64,000 nucleotides of DNA from Circinella minor (taxonomy: Eukaryota; Mucoromycota; Mucoromycetes; Mucorales; Lichtheimiaceae), in the NCBI GenBank assembly GCA_016758965.1, contig JAEPRB010000200.1, forward strand, positions 1-64,000, in the 5' to 3' direction. Shown one piece after another: positions 26,414-37,466 of the stretch (its first letter is position 1; every line of letters begins with the position of its first letter). The notes under the pieces were generated by a model, which saw only the letters and a program-made list of their open reading frames with translations, was not told the DNA's origin and made no database searches. The position numbers and the translations under genes were made by a program.

Positions 26414-28336
26414 GTTGGTGAGAACCAAAAAAAAAAAAAGAAGTGTGGTCAAGCAAAAAACTAATGTAGGCTCAGCCTAAAATCATTTTGGTGCACAAAA
26501 ATCCGAAAACGGATATCATTTCATTTTGATCATATCTTGGTAAAAAACAATATTTCTTTATTATATAATTTTTTTCTCTTTCTCCTACCTAACCCATTTA
26601 TTTCGTTTCAAGTTAGTTTAATTTGTAATATATATTTACTATTGTAAGATTTTAGTTACTACCTTAATGTATACTGAAACAGAGATGGTTCGTTCTTTTT
26701 TTTTTTTTGCAAAAAAAGTTCATGCTCACAAATATGTAACTCTAGCTATATTATTTATGAAGCATCTGTGGCGCTCAACTGATAAATTATATAATTCATT
26801 GTATCTATATGTCGTGGGCTATTATCATTAAAAAATGTGCTTCTATATAGTACAGTAGCGCGTAAGATAGTCTGGTTTGAGATGTAATACTAATAACTCT
26901 ATTTAATCATTTAAAAGAAGGTATATGGGTACTCAATTTTTATACAAATTCTAATATACATATGACAATTATATAATAGCAATGTTCAAAATATAACTTT
27001 TGTGAATCCTTTCATTTACAGTTAAATGTTTCGGTTATCATTTTATAATACATCATTTAAACAATACAACGCTCTATTATTTTTTAAGAGCTTATACTTA
27101 TTTTATATAACAACATTCAATTTCATATAATATTCAAAGTTCCTACTTAGTTAATTATTTCACAAAAGAATTGTTTCTACGTAATCAAAAAGTCATCTAG
27201 ATATATAATTCTAAAAGATATAATATTTGTTGGATTGAGCATTTTGATTATTGAAATATCTTGATGATAATCAGTTCTACGTTCGTAGACCTACCTTTTA
27301 TTTTTCTTCTTGTCAGGAAATTTTAATAATTACTTTCCGTAATCTCATCTTCATTATATATAGGTTGAATTTACTTATTATTACCATTGACATAATTAAA
27401 CTTTTGACAGTTATTTTTTCATTTTCAACCAGGTGAATGTTTTTAATTAGAAAAGTAAAAGTATAATACGTATTATGATATACTTGTTGTACAACAACAA
27501 GATAAAGTATCAATTATAATTGATTTCTATTGATAAGTGGAAGAAAGAAACTACTCTGATGGATATTTTACAGCTACTTAAAAACGAGTACCTATTAAGA
27601 ATTAGTTTATCCAGCTTTTTATATATAGAATAATTGTAATAATAATTTAACTTTTACTTTAAATAAGCGCCACAATAAAAATCTACCATAACCCCTTAAA
27701 ATGATTACTTTTTCATTGTCTTTTGTTTGCCAAATAAGCAAATGCCCTTAAATAAAATAGATGAGCTGATTGCGGGGATACGTAGTTTTTTATACTGAGT
27801 TTAAATGATATTGTAAAAGGTTCAAAAAAGAAAAATAGCAGGCTAATTTTTTGTGTGAGACGATCTCATAAAAGAGATCTCTTTTTTATTATTATTATTA
27901 TTATTATTAATTAACAACAATAAAAGATTTATTAAGGAAACTAGTACAATTAAAAAAAGCAACGAGATTCTGTTTTATTTCTTCTTCTTTATTACTATTA
28001 AACTTTTAATCCGCCGTTATTACATACACACCTCATTAAACTTGTACACCCCCCACATACATATATATATTAGCCCCGAACTGGATCTTACCATTATATA
28101 TAATCTTCTGAAACGATCGTCCTTATTCATTGACAAACGACCAAGAAAAAAAAAGAAAATATATAATAAAAGAAGAAGAGCTATAGTGCAACAACAACAA
28201 CAACAACAACAACAAATATAACATAACATAAACACCACCTATTCAAAATACTTTTTTCTTTCTCTCTTTTTGATTTTTTTTTTGACTGTTGACAGAAAAA
28301 AAGAAAAAGAAGAGAGCATAAACGAAGACAATTATA
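26414..28336. other. Long intergenic region between divergent genes
   Basis: 1.9 kb between SKI8 (minus) and the Kelch-BTB gene (plus), so it must contain both promoters. It is very AT-rich. A CAA microsatellite at about 28189-28215 and a C/T-rich stretch at 28248-28280 lie just before the Kelch-BTB start and are probably 5' UTR. No gene is visible. Confidence 0.5.
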
Positions 28337-30127
28337 ATGAATAGTTCCACACCTGGTACACCTCGTTCAACACATAGTCCAACACGCGAACTTACTCCAT
28401 CATCATCCAACGGTATCGGAGGAGGAGGAACACAAGGATCACAAGGAAATAATAATGGTTCTGGTATTCCTGTCAAAAGTTTTGTCAAACCTTTTAAAAC
28501 GTGTGGTGAATCATTGGGTCCATTAGTTGGGAGCTCTTTGACAGTGGTTGGTGATAGTATCTATGTCTTTGGTGGATTTGATCAATATACCGATGATGTT
28601 TTTAACGCTCTTTACAAACTCTCCTTGGAAAATCATCAATGGTCACGAATTATTTATACAAAGGGACGATTACCAGCAAAAAGAAATGATCACACGACAA
28701 GTTTATGGAAAACGAGAAACAAATTAATTGTTTTTGGTGGAAATGGAGAAGAGGAAGGCCGATATTTTGATGATGTGGCTGTATTAGACTTGGATACACT
28801 AACATGGTGGCAACCAGAAACATGTGGGGTTCGCCCTGATGGACGGATGCGACATTCAGCTACCATATATGATGATAAGCTTTATATTGCTGGTGGACTT
28901 TCTTCCACTCAAGATATTTTTGCAGATACATTACTTATTCTTGATTTAAATACATGGGAATGGTATCCACCAATTCCCTTTGTTCGTCGATCACAACATA
29001 TTAGTTTCATGTATAACAAACGATTATATCTTTTTGGTGGATTTGAAGAAGACATGAGTCGATCTAATCATTTATCGTTTATCGATATGGACCGGCATGG
29101 TGTGACCCATTTGGAAATCGATTCCCCTTTAGCACCTTCACTGACAGGTCAACGATTTTCTCAAATATGTGGTGATCAATTGGTGGTCGCAGTGACACAC
29201 TCACAAACAACCACGGTTTCTGGTGATATGCCAGCAACAGGTCTTTGGACTTTAGACTTGACTTCTATGCAGTGGCAATACCGTGATATGGGCACAAGCT
29301 TTGAAGGGTATAACTGGGGTAATTTTGCAATGGCTGAACATGAAACTTGTTTTTATTTGTTTGGCAATGGTATTGATGAAGAACAGGACGATTATTATGC
29401 TCATGTTCTTCGTGTCGATTTGAAAGAATACGGTATTATGCCAGTACCCCCACCTCAACTGGGTACCGATTTGGTAGGATTATTAATTCAACAATCCCAA
29501 AGTGCAGATTTTTCTATACGGTCATCTAAAGACATTGATTCTGCTAATGATGGACGATATATTCGAGCTCATCGATTGGTGCTATTGGCACGTTGGCCCC
29601 ATTTTGCTCACTTGCTGAGTTCAGGTATGGCGGAATCTGTATCCGATACTCTTACATTACCGGAGCCATTCGTTGTCTTGGAAGCGTTTGTTCGATTTCT
29701 TTATACAGATACCTTGGATGATTGTTTACCTCCAGAATTAATTGCTGATTTATTGGTCATGGCCAATTTGTATATTTTACCAAGATTATTAGCATTATGT
29801 GTACGACGATTACATAGTGATATGGATACAGAAAGTGTCAGTAAAATATATCATTGTGCTGGACTGTCAGGTCAACGAGGATTACAACAAAACGCATTGC
29901 ATTTTATGTTTGAACGATTTGGATCGGTAGTTAAAACTCAAGCTTTTCGTCAATTACCTCATGATATATTATGTCAAATATGGGATGAAACGCCTCAAAA
30001 TGCTATTCTTGTTGGTAGCGCAAATGGCATTATTATGGATTCAAGGAATGGAAGTCATCACAGAATATCGGATGATGAAGAAGAAGATGACCAAGATAAT
30101 CGACCGGGTAGCCCTATGGAAGCATAA
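28337..30127 (+). CDS. Kelch-BTB protein (LZTR1/Ral2-like architecture)
   Basis: Intronless ORF of 596 residues. The N-terminal about 60 residues are Ser/Gly/Asn-rich. Six Kelch-type blades follow (about 65-370), with signatures GDSIYVFGGFDQYTDDV, NKLIVFGGNGEEEGRYFDDV, DKLYIAGGLSSTQDIFADT and NKRLYLFGGFEED. A BTB/POZ domain follows (about 395-490): ADFSIRSSKDI, then IRAHRLVLLARWPHF, VLEAFVRFLYTD and ADLLVMANLYILPRL. A BACK-like helical segment and an acidic tail (DDEEEDDQD) end the protein. Kelch before BTB is the order of LZTR1 and S. pombe Ral2, which act as Cul3 adaptors or Ras regulators, and not the BTB-first order of KLHL proteins. Cul3 adaptor function is inferred. Confidence 0.88.
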   Translation: MNSSTPGTPRSTHSPTRELTPSSSNGIGGGGTQGSQGNNNGSGIPVKSFVKPFKTCGESLGPLVGSSLTVVGDSIYVFGGFDQYTDDVFNALYKLSLENHQWSRIIYTKGRLPAKRNDHTTSLWKTRNKLIVFGGNGEEEGRYFDDVAVLDLDTLTWWQPETCGVRPDGRMRHSATIYDDKLYIAGGLSSTQDIFADTLLILDLNTWEWYPPIPFVRRSQHISFMYNKRLYLFGGFEEDMSRSNHLSFIDMDRHGVTHLEIDSPLAPSLTGQRFSQICGDQLVVAVTHSQTTTVSGDMPATGLWTLDLTSMQWQYRDMGTSFEGYNWGNFAMAEHETCFYLFGNGIDEEQDDYYAHVLRVDLKEYGIMPVPPPQLGTDLVGLLIQQSQSADFSIRSSKDIDSANDGRYIRAHRLVLLARWPHFAHLLSSGMAESVSDTLTLPEPFVVLEAFVRFLYTDTLDDCLPPELIADLLVMANLYILPRLLALCVRRLHSDMDTESVSKIYHCAGLSGQRGLQQNALHFMFERFGSVVKTQAFRQLPHDILCQIWDETPQNAILVGSANGIIMDSRNGSHHRISDDEEEDDQDNRPGSPMEA

Positions 30128-30941
30128 ATTGATTCCTGTTTTTTTTTTCTTTCACATATTATCATTTCCTTGCTTTATTACTTAAAACACGTTAAAATTT
30201 GACATACTCCACACAATATTTAGAGCTACTTTTACTCTTACCATACCTGAATTCATTTATCATTTTTATCAAACCTTCCCACTCGATATAATTATACATT
30301 CCCACATATATCACTTTATATCTGTTAATTTCTCACTCTCGTCATTCAACATATTATTTCGTTGTTTTTTTTTTCAATTCAAGCAAACGAAAAAAAAAAA
30401 AAAAAAACTTGGTTAACCACCACAAAAAAAAAGTTAACATTATAACCTTGTGTATATATAGTACTCATTTTTTTTTTATTCACTCTTATCAACAATTATT
30501 CCATTAAATATTTCCTCTCTTTTACACACATTATTGTATACAGTGTTTGTTTCACTACACTATACTAACTAAATTTGTTTCAAGACATAAGTGCATAAAA
30601 ATACATTAAATAACTTCATACTTAAATCATAATATGTGATAATAATAAATAACGACAATAGTAGTTTTCACTAAATTATGTTCTTCAAATAAGCCTTAAA
30701 ATTTATTTTCAGTTTATATAAAATGAATAGAATGAATATCATTAGAATTATGATTATTATATAAGGTGAATCCATTATATAAATTATTAAAAAAATAATG
30801 GGGTGGGGTAACTATGGAGATAATTTTGCGAGGTTTGCATTAATTTTGTTTCTATGGCTTGGTCTAATACTACTTGACCAAAATTAAAGTCCGTGTATCA
30901 TAGTATCTGTTGAAGTCCTTCCCCTTCTTAGACCAATCCAA
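30128..30941. other. Intergenic: Kelch-BTB 3' flank and RPL35 promoter
   Basis: Same-strand gap. AT-rich with A/T runs (for example about 30390-30410). A pyrimidine-rich stretch (CCTTCCCCTTCTTA, about 30917-30930) lies just upstream of the proposed RPL35 start, as is common at ribosomal-protein genes. No other gene is visible. Confidence 0.45.
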
Positions 30942-31746
30942 ATGGTACCGTATCGAAATAAAAAAAAAATCCATCCATCCATCCATCCATCCATCCATCG
31001 ATTCCTTCTAATTCATTCATCAGTTCAACAAAACGCGACGAAGATTATAAATGATCATATCAACTTTTTTTTTAGAGAAAATCCAACAATTCGACATTTT
31101 TTCAACATGAATGATGAATGAGTGGGGGGGAATATCATGGAATTATGCATGAATGTGGAACACAAAGAAAATTAATAATTGTTTATTTTAATTAATATTA
31201 TTATTGTTTTTTTTTTCTTGTTAATAATGATAATATAGGCTGCCGTCAAAGCATACGAACTTCGCAACAAGAACAAGGCTGAGCTCTTGAAGACTCTTGA
31301 CGAGCAAAAGCAAGAACTCGCTTCCTTGCGTGTTCAAAAGGTCGCTGGCGGTTCTGCTTCCAAGCTTCACCAAATGTAAGATATACATATAGAAAAGGAG
31401 GTGGGGGAGAAGAATATTTAATAGTAATAATAATGAAGTACAAAGAAGATAGGATATAAATAGTAATTAATACTAATAATAACATTAAATATTAATAAAC
31501 AATTTTATTATTAGTGGATTGGCTCGCAAGAACATTGCCCGTACATTGACCGTTATCAACCAAACTCAACGTGAACAACTTCGTCTTTTCTATCAAAAGA
31601 AAAAGTATATTCCTTTGGATTTGCGTGTCAAAAAGACCCGTGCTATGCGTCGTGCTTTGACCCCCTTCGAAAAGAAGTTGAAGACCCAAAAGCAACAAAA
31701 GAAGGAAAACCATTTCCCTCTTCGCAAGTATGCTGTTAAGGCTTAA
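30942..31746 (+). CDS. RPL35: 60S ribosomal protein uL29 (L35)
   Basis: Large-subunit protein near the polypeptide exit tunnel. Exons 31239-31375 and 31515-31746 are certain: they encode [20 protein letters not shown], the core [36 protein letters not shown] and the C-terminal [20 protein letters not shown]. The total is 123 residues, exactly the family length. The codon before exon 2 must be the start Met from an upstream ATG followed by a donor; the only ATG-GT between the upstream gene and exon 2 is at 30942-30944, giving a 294-base intron. This first exon is therefore inferred. The intron carries a CCAT tetranucleotide repeat. Confidence 0.93.
30971..30999. repeat. (CCAT)n microsatellite
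   Basis: About seven tandem CCAT units inside the proposed first intron of RPL35. Confidence 0.9.
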
Positions 31747-32561
31747 ACAACTGTTATTACTACAACAGCAACAACAACAACAACAATAACAACACTTCAT
31801 CATTTTTTTTATCCAAATTTATAAATAATAATAAAAAAGGGGGAAAAAGTTTCTACTTTTAAATATTCGTTGTTTAATATTTTTTTTATACATTATAAGT
31901 ATCTATATATATATAATGTATTTTGTCATATTACATGCATATTATTCGTCATGTCAGTTATAAAGAAGCTCCTTTATTTTTAATATTCTATTGGAAGACA
32001 AAAAAAAAAACAAGAAGAAAGAAAAAAAAAAGTAACTGAAGTAACCCAGATTAAAAAGTTAGATGAGAAGTAATGCATAATGCATGAGACAGTAATAATA
32101 AACTATTTTTAATATTATTTATGATTCGGATCAGGTTCCCCTTAGTTTTCATTCTCTTATATATCTCGGTTGATCATGATCCGAATGATTGATATAATTT
32201 TAAAAAAAAACGGAAAAACACTTTTAACGACGATAAAAAAAAAACAAAGAGGATTTTTTTTTTAAATCAAAATGATATATAAAGAGGTCAATTCAAATAT
32301 TGTTAATATCCTCTACTCACTCATTCCATTCATTTATTCATTCCTTCATTCATTATATACTTATCCCCACCCTCACCCTGCATCTTCAATATATAAATTA
32401 TCCCATTCATTGCATACATATATCATAATATATATATTACTTATTTAGCATCCATCACAGATTTGCATTTTTCAACACTCTTCCTTCCAATAGAACTTCA
32501 TTGCATTGTAACAATTTAGACATATCACACTTATTTATCATAACGCATTAGACATTAAATA
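31747..32561. other. Intergenic: RPL35 3' flank and HMG gene promoter
   Basis: Same-strand gap, AT-rich. An inverted pair lies within it: ATTCGGATCA at about 32124-32133 and TGATCCGAAT at about 32178-32187, which could form a 10-base stem with a loop of about 44 bases. CATTCATT-type repeats at 32320-32355 precede the HMG gene and look like leader sequence. No gene is visible. Confidence 0.45.
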
Positions 32562-33909
32562 ATGACATTTTCATCACCAGCATTTTCTATCTCTTCTCCA
32601 ACAATTACATTAAGTCATGCACCTACTCTTTCTCCTTCTCTTTCATCATCAACTCCTTCTGTTCATCTTAACACCCCAGCCCTTTCTCCATCCCCTTCTG
32701 TATCATCTCAATTCGATGATTTTTCTCATAGTCAACAAAAAGATTTAGACTACTTGGCCAAAATCACAGATAAACGTCGTAGTATGCGTATCCGTCATCG
32801 ACCTTCTCGTAAAGCCCAAAAGAAAAAAGAAACTGACAAGATTCCACGTCCTTTAAACTGTTTTATGGCCTATAGATTAGAAAAGCAAAAAACAATTGCT
32901 GATCTATTACCCGGAGCCAATCATCGTGATATCTCCAAAATGGTGGCAAAATGGTGGCGTGAAGAACCTGAACAAGTCAAACAAAAATATCGTGTTGCTG
33001 CAGATAAGGCAAAGGAGGAACATTCCCATTTGTAAGTTTTAATTAAAAATAATAATGATAGTCATAGTTTTTGATTGTTATTATCTTTTTTTTTTTTAAA
33101 TAAAGAAATATATAAAAAAAACAAACAAAGAAAGAAAAAAAAAATAAGGGGAAAAAATGATAACATTAAATTTATGATATCATAGGTATCCTGATTACAA
33201 GTATTCACCCAAGCGAAAACGTCCTTATAACTATAAACGAATTAATGGTACCATCATAATGGCATCATCATCATCATCATCAACAACAACAATATCATCA
33301 TCCACTGTTTCTTCAGATAAACGTTATTCAGATAGTAGAAATCCATTTGTGTTTGATCGACAATCTACTCAGCAACAATATCCTTGTTCTCAATTATCTA
33401 CATATCAACAATATTCTGTACCTGAACCACAGCAACAATATCAATACCCATCACCATATCAACAACAACAGCAACAACAACAACAACAACAGCAGCAGCA
33501 GCAGCAGCAGCCACAGCCACAGTATTGTTATTACCCACAACAAGAGCGACTACCAGCATCCTATCAATGGCCCATGCTTCAACCTCCTTCAGTTTATCCC
33601 GATCCCAATTTATTGTGGAACACAGCAAACAACAGTAATTATTATGATCAAAACCGCGCAGCAACTCCTACTGATGATCCAATGTTCGGTAGTTGTATGA
33701 GCAGCTACTGCTCAGATTCTAATTCACCCTATATGGATAAAGCAGTAACATCAACTTGTGCTTTAAAGTCTGTGCTCAGTCATAATCAAATCGATATAAA
33801 AGAAGAAGAACTGGATAATACAATGATAAATGATGAAGGAATGGAAATAGGTCCTAATTGGATGTATTATTCTGATTTTTTGTTATTAGCCCATGATGAT
33901 AATAATTAA
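32562..33909 (+). CDS. HMG-box (MATA/Sox type) transcription factor
   Basis: Two exons, 32562-33031 and 33186-33909; 397 residues. The N terminus is Ser/Pro/Thr-rich. A single HMG box lies at about residues 96-175: KIPRPLNCFMAYRLEKQK, then ANHRDISKMVAKWWREEPEQ, then YRVAADKAKEEHSHLYPDYK and a basic tail SPKRKRPYNYK. The RP-NCFM-YR start and HxxYPDYKY end are those of sequence-specific MATA_HMG/Sox-type boxes such as Ste11 and mating-type HMG proteins. The intron interrupts the last helix, with good GTAAGT..TAG sites. The C-terminal half is Gln-rich, with a polyQ tract encoded at about 33460-33510. The neighbours (RPL35, HSP90) are not the TPT/RNA-helicase genes that flank the Mucorales sex locus, so I do not call it SexP/SexM. 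Confidence 0.9.
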
Positions 33910-33952
33910 AAAATTAAAAAATTAAAAAAAAAAAAAAGTAGGCGCCAGCTTT

Positions 33953-33965
33953 TTCTAGAGGATTC
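33953..33965 (+). promoter_or_regulatory. Heat-shock element 1
   Basis: TTC-TA-GAG-GA-TTC: three alternating 5-base units (nTTCnnGAAnnTTCn) with one mismatch, GAG for GAA. It lies 271 bases upstream of the HSP90 ATG. HSF1 binding is inferred. Confidence 0.6.
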
Positions 33966-34046
33966 TCCAAAAATTTACTTTGATTGGTTGTAGTTTGTGT
34001 AAAAATATTATATGTGTGTGAAATTAGGCGATTAAGAAGTTTTATG

Positions 34047-34059
34047 GAACCTGCTGGAA
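34047..34059 (+). promoter_or_regulatory. Heat-shock element 2
   Basis: GAA-CC-TGC-TG-GAA: three alternating units (GAAnnTTCnnGAA) with one mismatch, TGC for TTC. It sits just upstream of a TATA-like run. Confidence 0.6.
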
Positions 34060-34236
34060 AGAGGTGACTTGTATATTTTTTATATTGTAAAGCATAGCTG
34101 AATTTAAATTTTGTTATTTTTTTTTGTTTTACCGATTTGAAATAAAAACCCCAAAGCCTTTTTCCCGTACCTTTGAGATCCTTTCTATTTTTTTTTTCTT
34201 CCTCTCTTTTTCTTTTAACAAACCAACCTTATAATC

Positions 34237-36732
34237 ATGAGCGCCGAAACTGAAACCTTTTCTTTCCAAGCTGAGATCTCTCAGTTGATGAGTTTGATCA
34301 TCAACACTTTCTACTCCAACAAGGTAAATATCTTATTCAACAAGCAACCCAACAAGATGGGAAAGCTAAAAAAAAAAAAGGGGGAAGGGCGGAGCAAGAT
34401 GACGCGTAACCCTCTTTTATTTTACGTGAACCTTTCTTGTTTATGTTGACAGAATGAAAATAAATAAAAGTAAATAAAACAATATGAAATGATAGATTGA
34501 TATATTGACACATATATTTTTATATCTTTATAAAAACAATAATATAGGAAATCTTCTTGCGTGAATTGATCTCTAACTCTTCGGATGCTATTGACAAGAT
34601 CCGTTACCAATCCTTGACGGACACCTCAGCTCTTGAAGCTGAAAAGGATTTGTTTGTTCGTATCATTCCCGATCGTGAAAACAACATCTTGTCCATCCGT
34701 GATTCCGGTATTGGTATGACCAAGGCTGATTTGGTTAACAACTTGGGTACCATTGCCAAGTCTGGTACCAAAGCTTTCATGGAAGCTCTTTCTTCCGGTG
34801 CTGATATTTCCATGATTGGTCAATTCGGTGTCGGTTTCTACTCTGCTTATTTGGTTGCTGACAAGGTTCAAGTTATCACCAAGCACAATGATGATGAACA
34901 ATATATTTGGGAATCCTCTGCTGGTGGTTCTTTCACTATCACCCGTGATGAAGTTAACCCCTCGCTCGGTCGTGGTACTGAAATGCGTCTTTTCTTGAAG
35001 GAAGATCAGGTATATAAATTATATTTTGGAGGCAAAAGAAAAACGAGGGTGGTAGGGGGAGGAGTTGAAAAATAAATAAAGTGGGGTTAGAAAATAACAA
35101 AAGGATATGTTTAGTTAATTGTGATGATGTTTTTTGATTATTAACAATGTATTGTATATTTCATTTTTATAATAGCTCGAATATCTTGAAGAACGTAAGA
35201 TCAAGGATATCGTCAAGACTCACTCTGAATTCATCTCCTATCCTATCCAACTTGTCGTTGAAAAGGAAATTGAAAAGGAAGTTAGTGACGACGAAGAAGC
35301 TGAAGAAGTAAAGGAAAATGAAGAAAAGCCTAAGATCGAAGAAGTCGAAGATGAAGAAGACAAGAAGGAAAAGAAGAAGAAGACCATCAAGGAAAAGACC
35401 ACCGATACTGAAGAATTGAACAAGACCAAGCCTTTGTGGACCCGTAACCCTGATGACATCAAGTCTGAAGAATATGCTCAATTCTACAAGGCTTTGACCA
35501 ATGACTGGGAAGATCATTTATCTGTCAAGCATTTCTCTGTTGAAGGTCAACTCGAATTCCGTGCTATCTTGTACATTCCCAAGCGTGCTCCCTTCGATTT
35601 GTTCGAAACCAAGAAGAAGCGCAACAACATCAAGTTGTACGTCCGTCGTGTCTTCATCATGGATGACTGTGATGAATTGATTCCCGAATGGTTGAACTTT
35701 GTTAAGGGTGTCGTCGACTCTGAAGATTTGCCCTTGAACATTTCTCGTGAAATGTTGCAACAAAACAAGATCTTGAAGGTCATCCGCAAGAACTTGGTCA
35801 AGAAGTGTTTGGAAATGTTTGCCGAAATTGCTGAAGACAAGGAGAACTTTGACAAGTTCTATGAAGCTTTCGCCAAGAACTTGAAGTTGGGTATCCACGA
35901 AGATACTCAAAACCGTCAAAAGTTGGCCGATTTGTTGCGTTACCACTCTACCAAGTCTGGTGATGAATTGACTTCCCTCAAGGATTATGTCACTCGTATG
36001 CCCGAAAAGCAAAAGAACATCTACTACATCACTGGTGAATCCCGTGCTGCCATTGAAAACTCTCCTTTCTTGGAAGGTTTCAAGAAGAAGGGTGTTGAAG
36101 TCCTTTTGATGACTGATCCTATTGATGAATACTCCACCACTCAACTCAAGGAATATGATGACAAGAAATTGGTCTGTATCACCAAGGAAGGTGTTGAAAT
36201 CGAAGAAGATGAAGAAGAAAAGGCTGCCCGCGAAGCTGAAGAAAAGGTTCACGAAGACCTTTGCAAGTCTGTCAAGGACATCTTGGGTGAACGCGTTGAA
36301 AAGGTTGTTGTTTCCAACAAGCTTACTGACTCCCCATGTGTTTTGACCACTGGTCAATTCGGTTGGTCCGCCAACATGGAACGTATCATGAAGGCTCAAG
36401 CTTTGCGTGATAACTCCATGTCTTCTTACATGGCTTCCAAGAAGACTTTGGAATTGAACCCCAGTCATCCTATCATCAAGAACTTGAAGGAAAAGGTTAC
36501 TGCTGATGCTGGTGACCGTACTGTCAAGGATTTGACCACTTTGTTGTTCGAAACTGCCCTTTTGACTTCTGGTTTCTCCTTAGATGAACCCAGCACTTTT
36601 GCTGCTCGTATTCACCGTATGGTTGCTTTGGGTCTTTCCATTGATGAAGATGAAACCGTTGCTGATGAACCAGCTAAATCTGCTGTTGTCGAAGAAGTTG
36701 TTGAAACTTCCAAGATGGAAGAAGTTGATTAA
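34237..36732 (+). CDS. HSP90: Heat-shock protein 90, cytosolic
   Basis: ATP-dependent chaperone for kinases, receptors and transcription factors. Three exons, 34237-34323, 34548-35009 and 35176-36732; 701 residues. The N-terminal GHKL ATPase has [49 protein letters not shown] and [18 protein letters not shown] charged linker follows ([18 protein letters not shown]..). The middle domain has the catalytic-loop [18 protein letters not shown]. The C terminus ends SKMEEVD, the cytosolic TPR-cochaperone motif. Codon use in this gene (TTC, AAG, GGT, CGT, GCT) is visibly more biased than in its neighbours, as expected for a highly expressed gene. Confidence 0.98.
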
Positions 36733-37466
36733 ATCAAATGAAATTTTTCTTTTGTATATAAACAAAAGAAATAAAAATACCTTTTTTTAAATTTTTTTTT
36801 TCTGCTCTCTCACCTTTAATCCATTCCACCATAAAAAAAAATTATTTTCACTTCAAAACAACATTTCATTCCACACACATAGTCTTACTATCGTTTTTTT
36901 TTTTGTAAAGTTTTTCCTCTCCTATATATTTTTTTTTTAACCAAAAACCATCATCGCTTGTTTTGGCTTGAATCCTATTTCTTTAATGTGTACATTCCAT
37001 TTGGTATATATTTTCTTATATTTCTTTTCTCTTTTTTCTTTAAAATGTTCCTTTTTTTTTTTTCTCCTTTACTTTGTTATTGTCTCAAAAATAAATAAAA
37101 CCTGCGATGGGGTAAACTCTTGGTAAAAATTCATAGTTCTTTTTTGTTCGAAAAAATGGAAAATTTCCTTATACTTTAAGAACGGGGGCAAGAAAAAAAA
37201 ATTAACTTTTTCATTCTGTTACACGAGGCGCAGTAATGAGCTGGGAACCTTATTTTGATTCTATAGCAACCAGCTTTTTCTTTCTCTTTTGAAAACCATA
37301 AACCATCCTTCTTCTTTAACTACCAACTTTCTTATTGCTTTTGCCGAAGAAAATAACACCGTATCATAATAATAAAAAAAAACGTTTATAACTAATACAA
37401 CATACAATAATCGTTTATCAAGTTCAACAAGAGAAAGAAAATCCAGAAATTTGAATATAGTGATAG
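36733..37466. other. Intergenic: HSP90 3' flank and F-box gene 1 promoter
   Basis: Same-strand gap rich in T-runs. No gene is visible. A minus-strand ORF at 37261-37533 overlaps the next gene's start and has no recognisable motif. Confidence 0.45.

Larger units (their letters stand above)
33910..34236 (+). promoter_or_regulatory. HSP90 promoter region
   Basis: The 327 bases between the HMG-gene stop and the HSP90 ATG carry two near-consensus heat-shock elements (entered separately), an AT-rich TATA-like run (GTATATTTTTTATATTG, about 34071-34087) and a T-rich leader just before the ATG. The HMG gene's 3' flank also lies here. Confidence 0.6.

Noticed and set aside
30971..30999. Tandem CCAT array as a CRISPR-like or telomeric repeat
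   Set aside because: It is a plain tetranucleotide microsatellite with no spacers, and the organism is eukaryotic.
32562..33909. HMG-box gene as the Mucorales sex-determining locus (SexP/SexM)
   Set aside because: The neighbours are RPL35 and HSP90, not the triose-phosphate transporter and RNA helicase genes known to flank that locus.
35518..36468. 316-codon minus-strand ORF across HSP90
   Set aside because: It is an antisense shadow caused by biased codon use in HSP90; it has no motif of its own.
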